This document shows, piece after piece, positions 27,624 through 32,420 of a stretch of DNA of 32,420 nucleotides (position 1 is its first letter; every line of letters begins with the position of its first letter). The position numbers and the translations under genes are program-made. The notes below the pieces were generated by a model that was given only the letters and a program-made list of their open reading frames with translations, searched no databases and had not been told where the DNA came from. The stretch lies in the NCBI GenBank assembly GCA_945897475.1, contig CAMDFL010000040.1, positions 1 through 32,420 of the forward strand, read 5' to 3'. This DNA comes from Bordetella parapertussis. Its GTDB lineage: Bacteria > Pseudomonadota > Gammaproteobacteria > Burkholderiales > SG8-39.

Positions 27624-29267
27624 GTGGCAAATTCATCAATATTAAGACAGGAAACTAGTACTGTAGGGCATCACAGCAAGATTCTAATTCTGGATTTTGG
27701 ATCTCAGGTCACTCAGCTGATTGCGCGCCGCGTGCGCGATGCCCGGGTCTATTGCGAGATCCACCCCTGGGACATCGGCGATCAATTCGTTCGTGACTTC
27801 GGCGCGAGCGGCATTATTCTTTCAGGCAGCCATCTGTCGGCGTATGACGAAGGCGCGGCCAAAGCGCCCAATGCCGTGTTTCAGGCCGGCGTCCCGGTGC
27901 TGGGTATCTGCTACGGCATGCAAACCATGGCGCATCAGTTGGGCGGAAAAGTTGAGCCAGGCACGGTGCGCGAGTTTGGATACGCGGAAGTCAGGGCGCG
28001 TGGCCATACCTCGTTGTTGAAAGATATCCAGGACTACGGCACCGCCGAAGGTTTTGGCATGCTCAAGGTATGGATGAGCCACGGCGACAAGGTGATCGAC
28101 CTGCCGCCAGGGTTCAAGGTGATGGCTTCCAGCGACAACTGTCCGGTGGCGGCCATGGCCGACGAATCGCGGCATTTCTATGCCGTGCAGTTTCACCCCG
28201 AGGTGACGCACACCCCGCAGGGCAAGGCGATCCTGCAGCGCTTTGTGCGCGACATCTGCGGCTGCGCTGGCGACTGGAATATGCCGGATTACGTCACCGA
28301 GGCCGTGGCAAAAATTCGTGCGGCGGTGGGTACGGAGGAAGTGATCCTCGGATTGTCAGGCGGCGTTGACTCGTCGGTTGCCGCCGCGTTGATCCACAAG
28401 GCCATCGGTGCGCAACTCACCTGCGTGTTTGTCGATCACGGGCTTTTGCGGTTGAACGAAGCCGAGCAGGTCATGGAGACCTTTGCCCGACACAAGGGTG
28501 TCAAGGTGATTCACGTCGATGCCAGCGAAGCGTTTATGGGCAAACTGGCAGACGTTGCCGACCCCGAGAAAAAAAGAAAAATCATCGGCGCCGAATTCGT
28601 CGAAGTGTTTCAATCTGAAGCCGCAAAATTGCCTCGCGCCAAGTGGCTGGCCCAGGGCACGATCTATCCGGACGTGATCGAATCGGCCAGCGCAAAATCC
28701 GGCAAGGCGGCAACCATCAAGTCTCACCATAACGTGGGTGGTTTGCCCGAGAGCCTGCACTTGAAACTTCTGGAACCTCTGCGAGAGTTGTTCAAGGACG
28801 AAGTGCGTGACCTCGGCCTGGCGCTCGGCCTGCCGCGCGAAATGGTATTTCGTCATCCGTTTCCGGGCCCGGGCCTTGGTGTGCGGATTCTGGGCGCAGT
28901 CAACCGCGAATTCGCCGACCTGTTGCGGCGCGCGGATTCGATTTTCATCGAGGAACTGCGCAATACCCCGGTGGGTGCATCGGCAGGCGGGGAGGGTGCA
29001 AGCAACTGGTATGACGCCACATCTCAGGCATTCGCGGTCTTTCTGCCGGTCAAATCGGTGGGCGTCATGGGCGACGGCCGAACCTATGAGTATGTCGTGG
29101 CGCTGCGTGCGGTTCAAACCAGCGATTTCATGACCGCGCAATGGGCCGAGCTGCCGCATGCCTTGCTCGGGCGCGTTGCCAACCGCATCATCAATGAGGT
29201 GCGCGGTATAAACCGGGTTGTGTACGATATTTCCAGCAAGCCGCCGGCGACGATCGAGTGGGAGTAG
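27624..29267 (+). CDS. guaA: GMP synthase (glutamine-hydrolysing)
   Basis: Aminates XMP to GMP using glutamine and ATP. With the GTG at 27624 it has 547 residues. The N-terminal class I amidotransferase begins [19 protein letters not shown] and has Cys96 in LGICYGMQ and QFHPEVTHT. The ATP-pyrophosphatase domain has the PP-loop LSGGVDSSV, and the C-terminal dimerisation domain ends ATIEWE. No ATG precedes the [10 protein letters not shown] segment, so a GTG giving an extra leader of 18 residues ([10 protein letters not shown]...) seems to be the start; this leader is longer than in E. coli GuaA. The 3' end (29252-29267) is repeated at 31191-31206. Confidence 0.97.
   Translation: MANSSILRQETSTVGHHSKILILDFGSQVTQLIARRVRDARVYCEIHPWDIGDQFVRDFGASGIILSGSHLSAYDEGAAKAPNAVFQAGVPVLGICYGMQTMAHQLGGKVEPGTVREFGYAEVRARGHTSLLKDIQDYGTAEGFGMLKVWMSHGDKVIDLPPGFKVMASSDNCPVAAMADESRHFYAVQFHPEVTHTPQGKAILQRFVRDICGCAGDWNMPDYVTEAVAKIRAAVGTEEVILGLSGGVDSSVAAALIHKAIGAQLTCVFVDHGLLRLNEAEQVMETFARHKGVKVIHVDASEAFMGKLADVADPEKKRKIIGAEFVEVFQSEAAKLPRAKWLAQGTIYPDVIESASAKSGKAATIKSHHNVGGLPESLHLKLLEPLRELFKDEVRDLGLALGLPREMVFRHPFPGPGLGVRILGAVNREFADLLRRADSIFIEELRNTPVGASAGGEGASNWYDATSQAFAVFLPVKSVGVMGDGRTYEYVVALRAVQTSDFMTAQWAELPHALLGRVANRIINEVRGINRVVYDISSKPPATIEWE
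29252..29267 (+). other. Putative attachment site at the 3' end of guaA (left copy)
   Basis: The last 16 bases of guaA, GATCGAGTGGGAGTAG, match 31191-31206 at 15 of 16 positions, and the final 12 bases (GAGTGGGAGTAG) are identical. Over 24 bases upstream of and including the stop, 20 match. The 3' end of guaA is a known target for island integrases. Similarity stops exactly after the stop codon. Confidence 0.6.
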
Positions 29268-29322
29268 GGGGCGCTACTTCACCCCGGTGCAAGCGCGATC
29301 AGCGATCCAACTCCACCGTTCT

Positions 29323-30345
29323 CTACTCTTTCCGCCGAATTGCGTTGGCCTTGTTCTGAATCACTCGACATCGGTTCAGCAATGCCTCGAAAGTCTCGGC
29401 ATCTTCCAGTAGCAATCCGTCATCAACCATCTGTTGATAGTCGGCAGCTAATTTTGCCAGCGCGTCGTCGTCGGGAACGAGTTGAAGTCCGCCCGCGACA
29501 GCAGCGTGATAGTTGATGATTTTGCCATGTGTGTTCTTCTCGGCGAAGAAGACGCTTTTGTGATCGGCAACTGCACGGGCAAGCCCCGAGTCCGCGATTG
29601 CGGCGTCGGCGAATCCGGCGGCATCAAGGCGGGTTACATCGTGCCAATGACGGGCGAAACGATCGCCACCCCGGAATGCACCTTGAGCGCAAAACACGTG
29701 AATCGCGGTGGCTTTCTCCCAGAATGTCCGCTCCGGACGCATGACCTCAGGCGTAGCGGTGGGAAACGTCACGGCCTCGAGGAATTCGGCGGCGTCACAG
29801 CGAATGACACGCGACTCGCTCGGCTCGCCGGTGGAGCGCGCGCCGAATTCCAACATGACGGCGGGCGAAACATAGCCTGTTCCAGTGACCAGCGGCGCGT
29901 AGTCGATAAACACTTTGTTGCCCTCGGCACGCACTGTTGCCGGTAAACCATTCTGATCGAGGGCTTGCTTGATCCGCGGCACGATCTTAGTGGCAACCCA
30001 GTCCGACAGGCGCGCACGAATTTCCTTGCTCCATTTCTTTTCCTGGCTCTTGGTGGCCGGCAGAGGCACCTCGGAATCGCCAACCAGATCGCTTGCGATG
30101 GCACGAATGTCGTAGGTCAGATCCACATCCTCGGAAAAGCGCCGGATGACTCCGTAGGCTTTCGACAAGGATGTGCCGCCCTTGAATACGAGATGGTCCG
30201 CATAAGGGCCGGTAAAGAGCTGGTGCAAAGACCAGACGACCCAGATGTCCTTTTCCAGCAGGTGAGGCGGCAAGCCGGATATATCGGCGACTGCGTTGAG
30301 CGCATCCAGACGTTCTGCGGTGGAGAGTTGGAAGAACTCAGCCAT
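29323..30345 (-). CDS. AbiEii/AbiGii-family nucleotidyltransferase toxin
   Basis: Toxin of a type IV, AbiE-like toxin-antitoxin and phage-defence module, 340 residues. It has the family N-terminal LLEKDIWVVWSLHQLF (30-45) and the nucleotidyltransferase core VFKGGTSLSKAYGVIRRFSE followed by DVDLTY: Gly56-Gly57-Thr58-Ser59 and the catalytic Asp73 and Asp75. A mid-domain RPERTFWEKATAIH motif follows. The C-terminus QNKANAIRRKE looks complete. The start ATG overlaps the stop of the DUF6088 gene by eight bases, the usual antitoxin-then-toxin order. Toxins of this fold are thought to add nucleotides to RNA such as tRNA; the target here is unknown. The gene converges on guaA. Confidence 0.88.
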   Translation of the reverse strand: MAEFFQLSTAERLDALNAVADISGLPPHLLEKDIWVVWSLHQLFTGPYADHLVFKGGTSLSKAYGVIRRFSEDVDLTYDIRAIASDLVGDSEVPLPATKSQEKKWSKEIRARLSDWVATKIVPRIKQALDQNGLPATVRAEGNKVFIDYAPLVTGTGYVSPAVMLEFGARSTGEPSESRVIRCDAAEFLEAVTFPTATPEVMRPERTFWEKATAIHVFCAQGAFRGGDRFARHWHDVTRLDAAGFADAAIADSGLARAVADHKSVFFAEKNTHGKIINYHAAVAGGLQLVPDDDALAKLAADYQQMVDDGLLLEDAETFEALLNRCRVIQNKANAIRRKE

Positions 30346-30934
30346 GGGTTACCAAGGCGCTCACCTCTTGGGCCATCCATGTCGGTAACCGTGCGCGCGC
30401 CGCCGCGACTTCTTCAAGCTCGGACGGCGGTAGCTTGCTGCGCAACGTCTCGATCGCTTCTCCGGATTTTTCGGGACCCAACCACGCCAGTGCCCGCACG
30501 ACATCGCCGGCAACGCGGCCGGGGAGGATCAATTGCCAGATCGGTGCGTGCCGGAACTCGACCGTCTGTGCTCCCAGTTTCAAGCGACGGCTTCGTCCGG
30601 ACGTCAGATAGACCGCCCGCATAGGTACCTGGGTGGTGAGGCCCAGCGCATTCGCGGCTGCAGCACCGTGAGGCACGATCGTTTCGCCGCGCTGGGTAGC
30701 CAGGCCTTCGACCATTTTGACGGTCGAAGGCGCACGGGTGCCATAGCGACTCTCTACAGGTCTAACATAGATGCCACGACCCGCCCGAAGCAGGGCGCCA
30801 CGCTGCACAAGGCGGCAGAGCACTTGATCCACGGCTGCCCGGCTGCCAAGATGCAAGAGCTCCTTGCTGACCAAAGGAGTGCCCTCCGGTAACCCGGCGG
30901 CGTGCTCTAGGACCTGTTTGGCGAGGGTCTGCAT
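30338..30934 (-). CDS. DUF6088 / AbiEi-like antitoxin
   Basis: Likely antitoxin and transcriptional repressor of the module, 198 residues. The N-terminal part (about 1-60) reads as a winged helix: LVSKELLHLGSRAAVDQVL, then CRLVQRGALLRAGRGIYVRP, where the GRGIYVRP turn is the wing typical of AbiEi-type proteins. A middle domain (GETIVPHGAAAANALGLTTQ, AVYLTSGRSRRLKLG) and a C-terminal helix bundle follow. AGGA lies upstream of the ATG. It is translationally coupled to the toxin gene. Assignment rests on the fold pattern and on its position before an AbiEii gene; direct neutralisation of the toxin is inferred. Confidence 0.8.
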   Translation of the reverse strand: MQTLAKQVLEHAAGLPEGTPLVSKELLHLGSRAAVDQVLCRLVQRGALLRAGRGIYVRPVESRYGTRAPSTVKMVEGLATQRGETIVPHGAAAANALGLTTQVPMRAVYLTSGRSRRLKLGAQTVEFRHAPIWQLILPGRVAGDVVRALAWLGPEKSGEAIETLRSKLPPSELEEVAAARARLPTWMAQEVSALVTHG

Positions 30935-30952
30935 GGTGAATTTCCTGATTGG

Positions 30953-30986
30953 CAGAAGTATACTAATATTTCTGACACTTTTGCAA
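30953..30986 (-). promoter_or_regulatory. Promoter and overlapping palindromic operator of the DUF6088-AbiEii module
   Basis: On the minus strand TTGCAA (30981-30986) and TATACT (30957-30962) are 18 bases apart, a good sigma-70 promoter. The -10 box lies inside the imperfect palindrome CAGAAGTATAC/TAATATTTCTG (30953-30974, 8 of 11 positions paired). A repressor bound there would block RNA polymerase, so autoregulation by the antitoxin is likely. The leader would be about 15 bases. Confidence 0.55.
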
Positions 30987-31111
30987 CTTCATGCCATGCA
31001 GCGTTGGTGCGATAGTTGTTATCAGGGCGACATACTTGGGAGAAGACGCAGAACAGGCTCTGTCTAAATCGCGATAGATGTTGAAGGCTATTTTCAGGGC
31101 ACAGATGATAT

Positions 31112-31133
31112 TGACGGTAAATCTGACGGTAAA
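31112..31133. repeat. Direct repeat TGACGGTAAA x2
   Basis: TGACGGTAAA occurs at 31112-31121 and again at 31124-31133, a 12-base period. It sits about 60 bases inside the duplicated guaA end. Short direct repeats at such a distance from a core site are typical of arm-type binding sites of tyrosine integrases, but no third copy was found near the left copy. Confidence 0.4.
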
Positions 31134-31182
31134 AGTGCTACTCGCAGAACGAACTTCTAAATGGGACAATGGCTTACATATG

Positions 31183-31206
31183 CCGTTGATGATTGAGTGG
31201 GAGTAG
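31183..31206 (+). other. guaA: Duplicated 3' end of guaA (right attachment-site copy)
   Basis: Reads CCG TTG ATG ATT GAG TGG GAG TAG, which translates as PLMIEWE-stop against PATIEWE-stop at the true guaA end. 20 of 24 bases match, and the last 12 are identical. One difference is synonymous (ATC/ATT). It therefore looks like a guaA end from another strain or species brought in with, or displaced by, an inserted element. Confidence 0.6.
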
Positions 31207-31213
31207 CCCAAAT

Positions 31214-31256
31214 CATATGCAAAACTATTGATTATTTGTCTAGTTTTGCGTATGTT
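31214..31256 (+). promoter_or_regulatory. Inverted-repeat operator and promoter of the second AbiE module
   Basis: CATATGCAAAACTA (31214-31227) and TAGTTTTGCGTATG (31241-31254) are inverted repeats with 13 of 14 positions paired, 13 bases apart. Between and within them lie TTGATT (31228-31233) and TATGTT (31251-31256) with a 17-base spacer, so a dimeric repressor would cover the whole promoter. AbiEi antitoxins are known to bind inverted repeats in their own promoter. Transcription would begin at about 31262-31263, the start codon itself. Confidence 0.6.
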
Positions 31257-31261
31257 ACGGC

Positions 31262-32080
31262 ATGGTCTCCCTCGAATCTTACCTCGACGATCTGCTAAGG
31301 CACGGCCGCGCCTACTTCTCCCGGAATGATGTAGTCGCTGCACTGGGCCTAAAGCCGCAGGCACTCGCTGCGGCACTCACGCGGGCAATCAACAAGCACC
31401 GTTTGGCGAACCCCAGGCATGGCTTCTATCTGATCCTGCGCCCGGAAGACCAGATCCCCGGCGCGCCAGATCCCGTGAAGTGGGTCGATCCGCTGATGAA
31501 GCATCAAGGGATCGACTACCGCATTTCGCTGCTGCGCGCGGCGGCATTCCACGGCTCGTCGCATCAGGCCAGCATGGTCTTCCAGGTCGTCGTTCCGAGG
31601 CAGTTGCGTGGCTTCGAGCTGGGTCGTCACCGCCTGCAGTTCATCTATCAGATGCCCGAGGCATTTGCTCAAGTCAACAAGCCCGAGCTGGTCGGTCAGA
31701 TGAAGAGCGATGCCGGCTTCGCAAAGGTGGCCGGCGTCGAACTGACGCTGCTCGATTCCGTACGCTACTTCCACAAGGCGGCCGGCATCAACGGCGTCGC
31801 GCATATCGCCAAGGAGATTGGCGCAAAGGCCAATCCGCGCACGCTGGCAAAGGCGGCTGCCGCATACGAAAACTCGGCTGTACGTCGGCTCGGCTACCTG
31901 CTCGAATGGGCGGGTCACGGTCGCCAGGCCCGCGCGCTGGAGCCCTTTGTCAGGAAAGCCAAGACGATGTTGTCACTGAATCCCGCCGTGAAGCCCATCG
32001 TGGCAGCACTGGCGCAGGTTCACGAGAGTAACGCCAAGTGGAAGCTCACGATCAATGAAACGGTGGAGATCGCAGAATGA
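31262..32080 (+). CDS. abiEi: AbiEi-family antitoxin
   Basis: Antitoxin and autorepressor of a type IV AbiE module, 272 residues. The N-terminal winged helix is clear: LESYLDDLLRHGRAYFSRND, then VVAALGLKPQALAAALTRAI and the wing NPRHGFYLILRPEDQ. The central part KWVDPLMKHQGIDYRISLLR, AAAFHGSSHQASMVFQVVVP and the C-terminal effector domain (LLDSVRYFHKAAGINGVAHI, LGYLLEWAGHGRQA) match full-length AbiEi proteins. The ATG is placed at 31262 because the family N-terminus begins there; no ribosome binding site precedes it. The stop overlaps the toxin ATG (ATGA at 32077). An inverted-repeat operator lies directly upstream. Confidence 0.9.
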   Translation: MVSLESYLDDLLRHGRAYFSRNDVVAALGLKPQALAAALTRAINKHRLANPRHGFYLILRPEDQIPGAPDPVKWVDPLMKHQGIDYRISLLRAAAFHGSSHQASMVFQVVVPRQLRGFELGRHRLQFIYQMPEAFAQVNKPELVGQMKSDAGFAKVAGVELTLLDSVRYFHKAAGINGVAHIAKEIGAKANPRTLAKAAAAYENSAVRRLGYLLEWAGHGRQARALEPFVRKAKTMLSLNPAVKPIVAALAQVHESNAKWKLTINETVEIAE

Positions 32081-32420
32081 TTCCCAGCGCCTTCCTGCAG
32101 GCATGGAGTGTCAAGGCGCCCTGGCCGGACTTGAGGCAGATCGAGCAGGACCTGATCATCAGCCGCGCGCTGTGCGACCTGTTCAATGCGCCTGCGCTGA
32201 AGGACAAGATAGCGTTCCGGGGAGGAACGGCGATCCACAAACTGCTGTTCAAACAGCCGCTGCGCTATTCCGAAGACATCGATCTCGTGCAAGTGAAGGC
32301 TGAGCCCATCGGTGCGACGGTCGACGCGATCCGCGAAGCATTGTCGTGGCTTGGAAGATGTCAGCGAGAGCAGGCAGGTCACTCGATGCATCTGGTGTTC
32401 AAGTTCACACCCGAGGTCGA
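32077..32420 (+). CDS. abiEii: AbiEii-family nucleotidyltransferase toxin, 3' end missing
   Basis: Toxin partner of the AbiEi gene, running off the right edge; 114 codons are visible and the frame stays open. It starts MIPSAFLQAWSVKAPWPDLR, then QIEQDLIISRALCDLF, and contains the nucleotidyltransferase core FRGGTAIHKLLF (Gly49, Gly50, Thr51) followed by RYSEDIDLVQV (catalytic Asp67 and Asp69). It differs clearly from the other toxin in the window (GGTS, SEDVDL), so the two modules are not recent copies of each other. Translational coupling to the antitoxin through the ATGA overlap is expected. Confidence 0.88.
   Translation, partial: MIPSAFLQAWSVKAPWPDLRQIEQDLIISRALCDLFNAPALKDKIAFRGGTAIHKLLFKQPLRYSEDIDLVQVKAEPIGATVDAIREALSWLGRCQREQAGHSMHLVFKFTPEV

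Larger units (their letters stand above)
29268..31206. mobile_element. Putative small island inserted at guaA (AbiE module cassette)
   Basis: A segment of 1939 bases bounded by the guaA end and its duplicate. It carries only the minus-strand DUF6088/AbiEii module plus about 270 bases of AT-rich non-coding DNA. No integrase, excisionase or transposase is visible, so it would be non-mobile now, a remnant, or one part of a longer tandem island that continues past the window. The boundary is inferred from the direct repeat alone. Confidence 0.45.
30987..31206. other. Non-coding AT-rich stretch between the two toxin-antitoxin modules
   Basis: No gene is supported here. It holds a pair of 10-base direct repeats (31112-31121 and 31124-31133) and, at its right end, the duplicated guaA end. 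Its composition is visibly richer in A and T than the coding regions on both sides. Confidence 0.5.

Noticed and set aside
28356..29159. Open frame on the minus strand within guaA (267 codons)
   Set aside because: Antisense shadow of the GC-rich third-codon pattern of guaA; no motif.
29267..29284. GGGG...CCCC pairing just after guaA as a terminator
   Set aside because: Weak four- or five-pair stem without a T run; more likely chance in GC-rich DNA.
29965..30624. Plus-strand frame opposite the DUF6088 and first AbiEii genes (219 codons)
   Set aside because: The two minus-strand genes show clear family motifs and coupled starts; the plus-strand translation shows none.
31044..31070. CAGGCTCTGTC followed by TAAATC, similar in feel to the ends of some insertion sequences
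   Set aside because: No matching inverted end, target duplication or transposase nearby.

Overview
The window is a chromosomal segment of a Gram-negative proteobacterium, most likely a betaproteobacterium. The evidence is the gene order rpsB-tsf-pyrH-frr-uppS-cdsA-dxr-rseP-bamA-skp-lpxD-fabZ-lpxA-lpxB-rnhB with divergent map-glnD, the ppsR/ppsA divergent pair, smpB divergent from ratA-rnfH, and guaB-guaA. Several proteins, such as GuaA with its ILSGSH segment, also read like betaproteobacterial versions. The genus cannot be fixed from this sequence alone.

Layout. (1) 1-1675, plus strand: the 3' part of a hypoxanthine phosphoribosyltransferase gene, an S-methyl-5'-thioinosine/MTA-type phosphorylase and peptide deformylase, joined by ATGA stop/start overlaps. 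(2) 1721-5179, minus strand: glnD (nitrogen-sensing uridylyltransferase) and map (methionine aminopeptidase). (3) 5183-5501: a regulatory region with divergent promoters and a structured rpsB leader. (4) 5502-20838, plus strand: a long run of genes for translation (rpsB, tsf, frr), UMP kinase, isoprenoid and phospholipid precursors (uppS, cdsA, dxr), envelope stress and outer-membrane assembly (rseP, bamA, skp), lipid A synthesis (lpxD, fabZ, lpxA, lpxB), rnhB and an RNA methyltransferase. (5) 20859-24230: ppsR and ppsA, divergent around a perfect palindrome. (6) 24210-25941: smpB, ratA-rnfH and a small secreted DUF4124 protein. (7) 26162-29267: guaB and guaA, which convert IMP to GMP. (8) 29268-32420: an accessory region with two AbiE-like (type IV) toxin-antitoxin modules transcribed away from each other. 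The second toxin runs off the window end.

The most interesting part is the right end. The last 16 bases of guaA (29252-29267) recur with one mismatch at 31191-31206, just beyond the first toxin-antitoxin module, and the copy still reads as the GuaA C-terminus. The 3' end of guaA is a known insertion hotspot for genomic islands, so this looks like an attachment-site duplication bounding a segment of about 1.9 kb that carries no integrase. A second element or a larger island appears to start directly after it. Each module has a promoter overlapped by its own palindrome, which suggests separate autoregulation.

The two ends of the window are linked metabolically. The phosphorylase at the left end would release hypoxanthine, Hpt converts it to IMP, and GuaB and GuaA take IMP to GMP. 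All calls rest on reading motifs and translations. No database search was run.
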